From assembly GCF_934643405.1 (NCBI RefSeq), contig NZ_CAKUCL010000006.1, positions 4,091 to 68,090 on the forward strand: DNA of 64,000 nt. The letters are read 5' to 3'. The stretch is from an uncultured Actinoplanes sp. Lineage in GTDB: Bacteria; Actinomycetota; Actinomycetes; Mycobacteriales; Micromonosporaceae. Position numbers and translations under genes: made by a program. The notes below the pieces were generated by a model that saw nothing but the letters and a program-made list of their open reading frames with translations, had not been told where the DNA came from and made no database searches. Below are positions 33,993 through 42,028 of this stretch, one piece after another. How positions within the stretch are numbered: position 1 is the stretch's first letter; each line of letters opens with the position of its first letter.

Positions 33993-34270
33993 TCACACGG
34001 AAAGTGCCGTGACCGACTCCATCAGCTTCCGGCCGGTGGCGACCTCGTACAGCCGCAGCTGGTAGGTGGCCTGGCGCATCGACACCTTGTCCGGTTCCGG
34101 GTCGGCGTAGCTGCACTTCTTCACCTCGGCGCCGGAGCTCACCAGGTCGACGCAGGCGACCAGCTGCACCTTGGCCGGGTCCCGCGGTAGTACCACTGGT
34201 CGCAGACGCGGGCGAGATCGTCGGCCCCGCGCACCGGGTGCGACAGGGCATGGGCGCCTGGGCCGGCGGC
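33993..34270 (-). pseudogene. Frameshifted fragment of an unidentified protein
   Basis: The last 60 codons on the minus strand read as a real protein end: DPAKVQLVACVDLVSSGAEV, then KKCSYADPEPDKVSMRQATY, then QLRLYEVATGRKLMESVTAL. Upstream the same protein continues in another frame as AHALSHPVRGADDLARVCDQ then WYYR, with the frame change at about 34181-34189 (a run CCCGCGG). No start codon with a plausible N-terminus is seen, so the gene is both shifted and truncated, or a sequencing error hides a short gene. The paired cysteines and strand-like pattern suggest a secreted or surface protein; no family is identified. Confidence 0.5.
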
Positions 34271-34399
34271 GGGCGAGAGGGGCGGCCCGACTTGCCCGCG
34301 GCACCTACGTGTGCTCCGTCGCCTGTGCTCGCGGTCACGGCCCGGGTCGTGCAAGGCTGGTGACTTCCGTGGTCCGCGAGCGAGTGATGAGGACATGGC

Positions 34400-35569
34400 A
34401 TGGGCATGGTCAAGGTCGTCGGGTTGGTGCTGCATCCGCGGCGCGACTGCGGCGCGGCGATCGACGCGATCGTGTCCTGGGCGGCACGGCGCGGGGTGAC
34501 CGTGCTGGGCCTCCACGACGAGATCACCCGGATCGACTGTGAGGCGGTCGCGGTCAGCCAGGAGGAGATGATCGAGCGGGCCGGCCTGCTGGTCAGCCTC
34601 GGCGGTGACGGCACCATGCTGCGCACGATGCGGCTGGTCGAGGGCCGCAAGACGCCGGTGCTCGGGGTCAACGTGGGCCGGCTGGGCTTCCTCGCCGAGG
34701 TGGACCTGCCGGACCTGCCGGAGGCGCTGTCCGCGATCGACGAGCACAAGTTCACCATCGAGCCGCGCACCGCCGTCCGCACGCTGCTGCCGGACGGCAG
34801 GGACGTCTCGGCGTTCAACGACATCGCTCTGGTCCGGGTGCCCGGCGACGGCCTGGCCGCGGTCGGCATCTCGGTCGAGAGCAAGAACTTCGTCAACTAC
34901 GCGGCCGACGCGGTCATCGTGGCCACCCCCACCGGTTCGACGGCGTATTCGTTCTCGGCCGGCGGCCCGATCGTCTCACCCAACGTGGAGGGCCTGATCG
35001 TCACCGCCGCGGCCGCGCACTCCTCGTTCAACCGGCCGCTGATGCTGGCCCTGCAGGAGCGACTCGAACTCGACGTGCTGCCCACCAGCGGCCGACTCGC
35101 CATTGAGGTGGACGGCATCATCGAGGGCTACGCGGGCCCCGACGACCGGCTGACCATCGAACCGATCCCGGCCGCCGCCCAGGTGATCCGGCTCGGCAAC
35201 ACGTCGTTCTACGAGCGGGCCCGCCGCAAGCTGCGGGTCGAGGGCAGCGCCCAGGTCGGCGTGCCCGACTCGTCCGAGGCGACCGTGGTCGACAGCTTCG
35301 AGCGCCAGCGCTACGAGGTGCTCATCGGCGGCGAGGTGGCCGGCGTGCTGCACTACCGCCGGTATCCCTCGCACATCGAGCTCATGCACACCGAGGTCGA
35401 ACAGTCCTTCTCCGGCCGGGGGCTGGCCAGCCGGCTCGCCTCCGCGGCCCTGGACGACGCCCGCACCCGGGCGACCCCCGTCGTCGTCACCTGTCCCTTC
35501 GTCATCGGATTCCTGGACCGCCACCCCGAGTACACCGACCTGCTGGCCGACCCCAACTCAACAAGCTGA
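34400..35569 (+). CDS. NAD kinase fused to C-terminal GNAT (YjdJ-type) domain
   Basis: Residues 1 to about 290 are an ATP-NAD kinase: VSLGGDGTMLRTM (GGDGT at 68-72), LGVNVGRLGFLAEV, FNDIALVR, and VATPTGSTAYSFSAGGPIVSP. It should convert NAD to NADP. Residues about 300-389 form a second domain, RYEVLIGGEVAGVLHYRRYP...SFSGRGLASRLASAALDDAR...VTCPFVIGFLDRHPEYTDLL. This matches the small Acetyltransf_CG (YjdJ-type) GNAT family with the GRGLA acetyl-CoA loop. The standalone length of bacterial NAD kinase is about 290-300. A GATGAGGA sequence precedes the ATG. It lies 11 bases from the receiver-flavoprotein gene, giving a three-gene operon. Confidence 0.9.
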   Translation: MGMVKVVGLVLHPRRDCGAAIDAIVSWAARRGVTVLGLHDEITRIDCEAVAVSQEEMIERAGLLVSLGGDGTMLRTMRLVEGRKTPVLGVNVGRLGFLAEVDLPDLPEALSAIDEHKFTIEPRTAVRTLLPDGRDVSAFNDIALVRVPGDGLAAVGISVESKNFVNYAADAVIVATPTGSTAYSFSAGGPIVSPNVEGLIVTAAAAHSSFNRPLMLALQERLELDVLPTSGRLAIEVDGIIEGYAGPDDRLTIEPIPAAAQVIRLGNTSFYERARRKLRVEGSAQVGVPDSSEATVVDSFERQRYEVLIGGEVAGVLHYRRYPSHIELMHTEVEQSFSGRGLASRLASAALDDARTRATPVVVTCPFVIGFLDRHPEYTDLLADPNSTS

Positions 35570-35580
35570 GGTAAGAACCC

Positions 35581-37239
35581 ATGGGCCACCCCGCGATCCT
35601 GACCGTCGACGATGACCCTTCGGTCTCCCGGGCGATCGCCCGGGACCTGCGCCGCAAGTACGGAGAGCAGTACCGCATCCTGCGCGCCTCCTCGGCCGCC
35701 GAGGCCCTCGAGGCGCTGCGCGAGATCAAGCTTCGTGGCGCGCGCGTCGCCGTCATGCTGGCCGACTACCGGATGCCGCAGATGAACGGCATCGAGTTCC
35801 TGGAACAGGCGATGGACCTGTTCCCCCACGCGCGGCGGGCGCTGCTCACCGCGTACGCCGACACCGACGCGGCGATCCAGGCGATCAACGTGGTCGACGT
35901 GGACCACTACCTGCTCAAGCCGTGGGACCCGCCGGAGGAGAAGCTCTACCCGGTGATCGACGCGCTGCTCGACGCCTGGGAGGCGACCGGCGACCGCGAG
36001 CTGGAGGACATCCGGGTCGTCGGGCACCGGTGGAGCGAGCCGTCGTACCAGATCCGGGACTTCCTGGCGCGCAACCTGGTGCCGTACAAGTGGCTGGGCG
36101 CCGACGAGCCGGAGGGCCGCCGCCTGCTCGACGCGGCCGGCATGGGTCCCGAGTCGATCCCGCTGGTGGTGACCGCGGACGGGCGGGCGCTGGCGCACCC
36201 GACCACCACCGAGGTGGCCGAGGCGGCCGGGTTGTCCACCGCGCCCGGCCGCGACTTCTACGACCTGATCATCGTGGGCGGCGGCCCGGCCGGGCTCGGC
36301 GCCGCGGTCTACGGCGCCTCCGAGGGGCTCAGGACGCTGCTGGTCGAGCGCACCGCGGTGGGCGGCCAGGCCGGGCAGAGCTCGCGCATCGAGAACTACC
36401 TGGGCTTCCCCGACGGCATCTCCGGCGCGCAGCTGACCGACCGGGCCCGCCGCCAGGCCGGCAAGTTCTCCGCCGAGGTGCTCAACACCCGCGAGGTGAC
36501 CGGGCTGCGGCCGGACGGCTCGGCCCGCACGCTGACGTTCGCCGACGGCGGGGAGGTGTCCGCGCACGCCGTGGTGCTCGCGACCGGCGTCGCGTACCGC
36601 CCGCTGGCGGCGGAGGGCGTCGCCGAGCTGACCGGCTCGGGCGTCTACTACGGCTCGGCGGCGACCGAGGGGCCGGCCTGCGCGGGCGCGGACGTCTACA
36701 TCGTCGGCGGCGCGAACTCCGCCGGGCAGGCCGCGCTGTTCTTCTCCCGCTACGCCAAATCGGTCACTCTGCTCGTACGGGGCGACGCGCTCGAATCGTC
36801 GATGTCGTACTACCTGATCCAGCAGCTGAACAGGACTTCGAACATCAACGTCCGCACCCGGTGCGAGGTGATCCGCGCGCAGGGCGACGGGCACCTGCAG
36901 GCCATCACCATCTGCGACAGCAAGAACAACCACGAGGTCACGGTCGAGTGCGGGGCACTGTTCGTGTTCATCGGCGCCGAACCCCGTACGGACTGGTTGG
37001 GAGACGCCGTGGCCCGCGACGAACGCGGCTTCGTCTACACCGGGCCCGATCTTCTGTTGAACGGATCACGTCCGAAGGGATGGGATCGGGAGCGCGATCC
37101 GTTCTACCTGGAGTGCAGTGTTCCCGGCATCTTCGCCGCCGGCGACGTCCGGGCCAACTCGGTCAAACGGGTGGCCTCGGCGGTCGGCGAGGGCGCGATG
37201 GCCGTCACGCTGGTCCATCGTTACCTGGAGGGGCAGTAA
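35581..37239 (+). CDS. Response-regulator receiver fused to thioredoxin-reductase-like flavoprotein
   Basis: This three-part protein has 552 residues. Residues 1-125 are a receiver domain with VDDD at 9-12, phospho-acceptor Asp62 in ADYRMPQMNG, and Lys113 in LLKPWD. Residues about 143-218 look like a glutaredoxin/thioredoxin fold (IRVVGHRWSEPSYQIRDFL...SIPLVVTADG) whose cysteines are Ser and Tyr. Residues 226-552 are a thioredoxin-reductase-like flavoprotein with GGGPAG (233-238), VGGANSAGQ (375-383) and the FAD motif GDVRANSVKRVASAVGEGA. The redox CxxC is absent: the position reads YYGSAATEG. It should bind FAD and NAD(P)H, but cannot reduce thioredoxin by the usual route. It lies between the NAD kinase and the histidine kinase genes. 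Confidence 0.9.
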   Translation: MGHPAILTVDDDPSVSRAIARDLRRKYGEQYRILRASSAAEALEALREIKLRGARVAVMLADYRMPQMNGIEFLEQAMDLFPHARRALLTAYADTDAAIQAINVVDVDHYLLKPWDPPEEKLYPVIDALLDAWEATGDRELEDIRVVGHRWSEPSYQIRDFLARNLVPYKWLGADEPEGRRLLDAAGMGPESIPLVVTADGRALAHPTTTEVAEAAGLSTAPGRDFYDLIIVGGGPAGLGAAVYGASEGLRTLLVERTAVGGQAGQSSRIENYLGFPDGISGAQLTDRARRQAGKFSAEVLNTREVTGLRPDGSARTLTFADGGEVSAHAVVLATGVAYRPLAAEGVAELTGSGVYYGSAATEGPACAGADVYIVGGANSAGQAALFFSRYAKSVTLLVRGDALESSMSYYLIQQLNRTSNINVRTRCEVIRAQGDGHLQAITICDSKNNHEVTVECGALFVFIGAEPRTDWLGDAVARDERGFVYTGPDLLLNGSRPKGWDRERDPFYLECSVPGIFAAGDVRANSVKRVASAVGEGAMAVTLVHRYLEGQ

Positions 37240-37242
37240 CCC

Positions 37243-38709
37243 ATGAGTGACACCGACGAGGTCCGGCTCGTTCCCTGCGAACCCGGCCGGTTGAAACCCG
37301 ACGAGCTGCGCACACTGTTCCTGTTCGAGAAGCTGACCGATGAGCAGCTTCAGTGGATCTCCGAGCACGGCTGCACCATGCACATGCCGGCCGGTGGCAT
37401 GGTGGTCCGCGAGGGTGATCCCGCGGAGCAGTTCTTCGTCCTGCTCAGCGGCACCATCGCGCTGTACCGCCGGGTCGGCCAGGACGACGTCCAGACCACC
37501 CGCACCGAGCAGCGCGGCGTGTACATGGGCGCCACCCAGGCATATCTGCGCGACGACGGCGTCCCGCGCAGCTACATGGCCAGCATGCGGGCGCTCGACG
37601 ACTCCGACTTCTTCGTGCTCTCCGCCGCGGACTTCGGCCACCTCATGCGCGAGTGGTTCCCGATGGCGATCCACCTGCTCGAGGGCCTCACCCTCGGGAT
37701 GCGGGACCGGGCCGCGGCCATCAACACCCGGCAGCGGCTCGCCGCGCTCGGCGCCCTGTCCGCAGGCCTCATGCACGAGCTGAACAACCCGGCCGCGGCC
37801 GCCTCCCGGGCCACCGCCTCGCTGCGCCAGCGGGTCGCCGGCATGCGCCACAAGCTGGGCATGCTCGCCGCCGGCAAGGTGCCGCCGGACCGTCTGGTGG
37901 CGCTGGTCGAGCTCCAGGAGGAGGTCATCGAGCGGGCCGCGAAGGCCGCGCCGCTGACCGCCATGGAGACCGCCGACCGCGAGGACGAGCTCGGCGAGTG
38001 GATGGAGGAGCGCAACGTCACCGGCGGCTGGGACCTGGCCGCGGTCTTCGCCCAGGGCGGACTCGACCTGGAGTGCCTCAACCAGATCGAGACCAAGGTC
38101 GGCTCCCCCGAACTGCTCGACCAGGCGATCCACTGGATCGGCTACGCGCTGGAGACCGAGCAGCTGATGAGCGACATCGAGGACGCCACCGGCCGGGTGT
38201 CGTCGCTGGTGAGCGCGGCCAAGCAGTACTCGCAGATGGACCGCGCCGCGCACCAGTGGATCGACGTGCACGGCGGTCTGGACAGCACGCTGGTGATGCT
38301 GACCCACAAGATCGGCAGCGGGGTCAAGGTGGTCAAGGAGTACGACCGGTCGCTGCCGCAGATCCCGGCCCACCCGGCCGAGCTGAACCAGGTCTGGACG
38401 AACCTCATCGACAACGCGGTGCAGGCGATGAACGGCGTGGGCACGCTGACCATCCGCACGTCCCGCGACGACGACAACGTGGTGGTCACCATCGAGGACA
38501 CCGGGCCGGGCATCCCGCCGGAGCTGAAGAAGCGCGTCTTCGAGCCGTTCTTCACCACCAAGCCGGTGGGCGAGGGGACCGGCCTGGGTCTGGACATCTC
38601 CTACCGGATCGTGGTCAACGGCCACGGCGGCGACATCTCCGTGGAGTCGACGCCGGGTGACACCAGGTTCAAGGTGTCGCTGCCGTTGTCGGAGCCGGCT
38701 TCGGCCTAG
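37243..38709 (+). CDS. Cyclic-nucleotide-binding-domain histidine kinase
   Basis: This soluble kinase of 488 residues has an N-terminal Crp-like sensor (about residues 25-150: LFLFEKLTDEQLQWISEHGC, GGMVVREGDPAEQFFVLLSG). Its phosphate-binding cassette is altered: YMGATQAYLRDDGVPRSYMA has the Arg-Ser but not the usual Glu. The H-box is SAGLMHELNNPAAA (His178), followed by a long helical region. Then come the N-box ELNQVWTNLIDNAVQAM, G1 EDTGPGIP, F-box FEPFFTTKP and G2 GEGTGLGLDIS. It starts three bases after the flavoprotein gene and most likely phosphorylates that protein's receiver domain. The ligand may be a nucleotide other than cAMP. Confidence 0.92.
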   Translation: MSDTDEVRLVPCEPGRLKPDELRTLFLFEKLTDEQLQWISEHGCTMHMPAGGMVVREGDPAEQFFVLLSGTIALYRRVGQDDVQTTRTEQRGVYMGATQAYLRDDGVPRSYMASMRALDDSDFFVLSAADFGHLMREWFPMAIHLLEGLTLGMRDRAAAINTRQRLAALGALSAGLMHELNNPAAAASRATASLRQRVAGMRHKLGMLAAGKVPPDRLVALVELQEEVIERAAKAAPLTAMETADREDELGEWMEERNVTGGWDLAAVFAQGGLDLECLNQIETKVGSPELLDQAIHWIGYALETEQLMSDIEDATGRVSSLVSAAKQYSQMDRAAHQWIDVHGGLDSTLVMLTHKIGSGVKVVKEYDRSLPQIPAHPAELNQVWTNLIDNAVQAMNGVGTLTIRTSRDDDNVVVTIEDTGPGIPPELKKRVFEPFFTTKPVGEGTGLGLDISYRIVVNGHGGDISVESTPGDTRFKVSLPLSEPASA

Positions 38710-39715
38710 GGTCTGGCGACCGGGATCCCGGTGGTGCGGAGGCGAAGATGTTCAGCCCGAGGCTCCGGGAGAGGAAGGCGGCGGCGCGCTGCCCGCGGAT
38801 GCTGTTGCCGGCCGGGTCGAGCAGCGGTGAATAGCTGCCGATCCCGGCCTTGCCGGGCGAGATCGTCACGAGGCCGCCCGCGACCCCCGACTTGCCCGGC
38901 AGCCCGATCTCGTACAGCCACTCCCCGGATCGCTCGTAGAGGCCGCTCGCGGCGAGCATCGCCAGCGTGTCGCGGGCGACCTCGGCCGAGACGACCCGCT
39001 CCCGTGTCACCGGGTTGACGCCGCCGTCGGCGAGCGTCGCTCCCATCACGGCGAGGTCGTGCGCGGTCACCAGCAGGGAGCACTGCCTGGTGTAGACATC
39101 GACCAGGCCGAGCGGATCGAGGGAGATTCGCCCGTAGCTCTCCAGCAGCCGGGCGATCGCGTGGTTGCGCTGGTTGGTCCGGGCCTCCGACCGGCGGACC
39201 ACGTCATCCACCTCGAGGTCGTGCCCGGCGAACCGGGACAGCCCGGCGGCGAGGTATTTCCACTGCTCGTCGAAGGTGCTGCCGGGGATCAGCGCGGTCG
39301 TCGCCAGCGCGCCCGCGTTCACCATGGGGTTCATGGGATGCCCGGCGTTGATCTCGATGGCCATCACCGAGTCGAAGGCCAGGCCGGTGTTGTTCACCCC
39401 GACGCGATCGAGTACCGCGTCGTGCCCGATCGCGTCGCACACCAGCGCGAAGACGAAAGCCTTCGAGATGGACTGGATCGAGAAACGCACCTCGGCGTCG
39501 CCGGCATCGTGGACGCCGCCGCCGACCTCGACCACCGCGAGCCCGAACGATGCCGGATCGGCCTCGGCGAGCACCGGGATGTAGTCGGCCACCGCGCCGC
39601 CGCCCACCAGGCGGTTGCGTTCGTACGCCGCCTGCGTCAGCGCCTCGACGTCCGCCCACGGGGGAAGCCGTCCGGTGGACACCTGCTGGTCAGCGTCGTT
39701 GACCTGGAATCCCAT
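38669..39715 (-). CDS. glsA: Glutaminase
   Basis: This GlsA-type glutaminase of 348 residues hydrolyses glutamine to glutamate and ammonia. The serine-lysine active site is in FSIQSISKAFVFALV (SxxK), with GHPMNPMVNAGALATTALI, TNQRNHAIARLLESYG, VYTRQCSLLVTAHDLAVMGATLA and LPGKSGVAGGLVTISPGKAGIG all matching. The C-terminal 20 residues (PPGSRSPDPRPKPAPTT) are low complexity, and their DNA overlaps the end of the convergent histidine kinase gene by 41 bp. Confidence 0.94.
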   Translation of the reverse strand: MGFQVNDADQQVSTGRLPPWADVEALTQAAYERNRLVGGGAVADYIPVLAEADPASFGLAVVEVGGGVHDAGDAEVRFSIQSISKAFVFALVCDAIGHDAVLDRVGVNNTGLAFDSVMAIEINAGHPMNPMVNAGALATTALIPGSTFDEQWKYLAAGLSRFAGHDLEVDDVVRRSEARTNQRNHAIARLLESYGRISLDPLGLVDVYTRQCSLLVTAHDLAVMGATLADGGVNPVTRERVVSAEVARDTLAMLAASGLYERSGEWLYEIGLPGKSGVAGGLVTISPGKAGIGSYSPLLDPAGNSIRGQRAAAFLSRSLGLNIFASAPPGSRSPDPRPKPAPTTAATP

Positions 39716-39831
39716 CGGATACCCCGGCTCGCCCGGATCGCCCCATGCCGGACGATCACCTGGGGCTCAGCCTAGGCACGTCGGCGGCAGCGCGGATCCC
39801 GCGCAGAGGATGAGACCGCACGGGGCTCGGC

Positions 39832-40689
39832 CTAGTTCTCGGCCACCGCGAGCCGGCCGTTGCGCTGGCTGCTCCGCACCCCCGAGGGCATGTCCAGCGC
39901 GGCGGCGGTGGTGAGCAGGTCGTTGTCGGCGCGCACGGTGAAGCCGTGGCGGGCGAGCAGGCCGGCCATCTCCTCGGGGCTCCAGGCCGAGCGCCAGGGC
40001 TCGGCCGCCCACGGGTTGTGCTTGAGGACCGGCCCGAGCAGCCGCCGCACGACCGCGCCGGTCACCGAGGGCGCCTGGTAGTTCACGATCAGCCGGCTGT
40101 GCGGGGCCGAGCGCGCGGCGACCTCGGCGACCGTGGTCTCGACCTCGTCCGGCGTCAGATACGGCACGACGCCCTCCCAGACCCAGGTGGTCGGGATCGT
40201 CGCGTCGTGGCCGGCCTCGGCGAGCGCGTCGGACAGCTTGTCCTGGCCGAAGTCGACCGGCACGTAGCGTGGCGCTCTCTCCGCCGGCAGCGCGGTGGCG
40301 CGATCACGTTTCTCCCGCTGCGAGGCCGGTTGGTCGACCTCGAACGTCGTCTTTCCGGACAACGCCGGCAGCCGCCACGCGCGGCCGTCCAGGCCGGCCC
40401 CGAGGATCACGACCTGGGGCGCGTCGTGCTCGGTGACGGCGTCGTCGATGGCCAGCGTGCGGGGGACCAGCAACGTGGCGCCAGCTTTGATCATTTCGTA
40501 CGTCATCCGCTCGCTCATGCCCTTCGGCGGCGACTCCGACCGTACGCGAAAGACCTGCTCCTGCTCGTCGGGCCGCAGCAACGGAAGCGCCGTCGGATCG
40601 GCGAACCGCCCCTTCGCGATCCGCTCATGCGCCACCGCCCGCCCCTGACAGACGATCACGGCCGTACGGCTGGCACTCTGCTCGGTCAT
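39832..40689 (-). CDS. LCM-type SAM-dependent methyltransferase
   Basis: This protein of about 285 residues belongs to the leucine carboxyl methyltransferase/PPM1-like family common in actinobacteria. It has the N-terminal SRTAVIVCQGRAVAHERIAKGRFADPTA, R/K-rich MTYEMIKAGATLLVPRTLAIDDAV, the SAM motif VVILGAGLDGRAWRLP, FEVDQPASQREKRD and TTWVWEGVVPYLTPDEVETTVAEVAA. I start at the ATG at 40689, because GGAGG lies eight bases upstream of it and only two bases upstream of the alternative at 40695. It is probably co-transcribed with the DinB-like gene. Its substrate is unknown. Confidence 0.9.
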   Translation of the reverse strand: MTEQSASRTAVIVCQGRAVAHERIAKGRFADPTALPLLRPDEQEQVFRVRSESPPKGMSERMTYEMIKAGATLLVPRTLAIDDAVTEHDAPQVVILGAGLDGRAWRLPALSGKTTFEVDQPASQREKRDRATALPAERAPRYVPVDFGQDKLSDALAEAGHDATIPTTWVWEGVVPYLTPDEVETTVAEVAARSAPHSRLIVNYQAPSVTGAVVRRLLGPVLKHNPWAAEPWRSAWSPEEMAGLLARHGFTVRADNDLLTTAAALDMPSGVRSSQRNGRLAVAEN

Positions 40690-40719
40690 CGCCATCGCCT
40701 CCGGGCGGCGCCCGGCCGG

Positions 40720-41223
40720 CTAACGGAGCAGGCCGCGCACGTACGCGGCCTGCCCCACGTGCTGGGCGTCGTCGTCGATGACGCTCACCAGCCGTACGCC
40801 CAAGGTGACCGGGGGATCCCACGCCTCGTCGACCACCCGGTCCAGGTCGTCGGCCGTCAGGCCGCGCACGTAGCGCATCGTGCGCTCGTGCACGGCGTGG
40901 TAGTAGTCCTCCAGGGCCCGCGCGCTCTCCGGCCGCAGCGTCGCGACCTGCGCGGGCGAATGACCGTACCCGGTGTCGTCCGGGTCGGCCTTGAGACCGA
41001 ACCGTGCCGCCCAGGCGCCGGTGACGTAGATCTGCTCCTCGTCGAGCAGTTCGGACAGGTGGCCGTCCTGCACCCGGGTCAGGTGCCAGACCAGCCAGCC
41101 GATCGGGTTGGCGCCGTCGGCCGGGGCCCAGCGCAGCTGCTCGGGGGAGAGGCCACGAACCGCGTGGTGCACGTTGGCGGGGAGCCGTTCGAAGCCGTCG
41201 ATGAGGATGTTCTTGGCGTCCAT
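40720..41223 (-). CDS. DinB/DUF664-family protein
   Basis: This four-helix-bundle protein of 167 residues is of the DinB/DUF664 group, whose actinobacterial members include mycothiol-dependent enzymes. Metal-ligand histidines are in NVHHAVRGLSPEQLRW, GWLVWHLTRVQDGHLSELL and IDDDAQHVGQAAYVRGLL. The start codon fits the usual helix 1 (MDAKNILIDGFERLPANV). The reaction is unknown; thiol-dependent maleylpyruvate isomerase or detoxification types are the nearest known functions. Confidence 0.88.
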   Translation of the reverse strand: MDAKNILIDGFERLPANVHHAVRGLSPEQLRWAPADGANPIGWLVWHLTRVQDGHLSELLDEEQIYVTGAWAARFGLKADPDDTGYGHSPAQVATLRPESARALEDYYHAVHERTMRYVRGLTADDLDRVVDEAWDPPVTLGVRLVSVIDDDAQHVGQAAYVRGLLR

Positions 41224-41232
41224 GCCTCGTGT

Positions 41233-41994
41233 CTACTCCGATCCGGTGCCGGACGGGGCCTGGGCGCCCCGAGTAGGCGGAACCTCCTCGAGGCCGGAAC
41301 CGCCGTCGCCGCTGGTGTCCCCGCCGGTGTCGCCTTCGGTAGCCGGCGGCGTCGTCTGCTCCGGAGCCTCGCTCGGGGTCTCCGACGTCGGGGCCTCGGT
41401 CGGTTCGGTGGTGCTGGACGGGCTCGGCGACTCCGACGGCGTCGCGCCCGGTTCCTCACTCGGCTCCTCCGACGGCGATGGCGAGTCCGACGGCGTGACG
41501 GCCGGCTTGTCGTTCTTCTTCTCGCCGTCGCCACGCAACAGGCTGCCCACCGTCGTGGTGCCGCTGCTCCTGTTGCCGACAGCGTCCGCCACCGACTTGT
41601 GCGAGATCAGCTCGACGGCCGTCAGCAAGCCCATCGCCAGCACGAACAGGGCCCCGGCCACGGCTGCGACCCGGCCCCAGCGGATGTTGCGCGGAGGGGC
41701 CGGCGGTTCGTCCGACGGCGACTCCTCCTCGGCGGCCGCGACCGGTGGCGTACCCACCGCGGCCGGCGCCGTCACGAACGTCGATTTGATCTTCTGGCTG
41801 CCTCGGTTGATCCAGCGCTGGTAGATCTCCGTGCCGACGGATCCGACGATGCTTGCCACCGCCGCGCCGACCAGGGTGCCCGCCACTCCGAGGAAGGAAC
41901 CGACCACCGCGGCCGACACCGCGGCGAGGGTTCCAGCAATGGTCTTGGGGATGTCGATACCGGACCAGATCCGCTCCGGTGCGCGCTCGGTCAT
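41233..41994 (-). CDS. Hypothetical two-region membrane protein with Ser/Pro/Glu/Thr tail
   Basis: This protein of 253 residues has an N-terminal amphipathic or hydrophobic region rich in Gly/Ala/Val (about 14-55, IAGTLAAVSAAVVGSFLGVAG). A cytoplasmic linker follows, then one clear transmembrane helix (VAAVAGALFVLAMGLLTAVELI, about 108-130). The extracellular tail of about 110 residues is almost entirely Pro, Ser, Glu and Thr (repeated SPSPSEEPSEEP-type units). The start has AGGAGGAC upstream. No family with a known role is recognised; it may span the cell wall. Confidence 0.7.
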   Translation of the reverse strand: MTERAPERIWSGIDIPKTIAGTLAAVSAAVVGSFLGVAGTLVGAAVASIVGSVGTEIYQRWINRGSQKIKSTFVTAPAAVGTPPVAAAEEESPSDEPPAPPRNIRWGRVAAVAGALFVLAMGLLTAVELISHKSVADAVGNRSSGTTTVGSLLRGDGEKKNDKPAVTPSDSPSPSEEPSEEPGATPSESPSPSSTTEPTEAPTSETPSEAPEQTTPPATEGDTGGDTSGDGGSGLEEVPPTRGAQAPSGTGSE

Positions 41995-42028
41995 GTCCTC
42001 CTCTGCCTCTTACCAATAGAAGGGGGAG

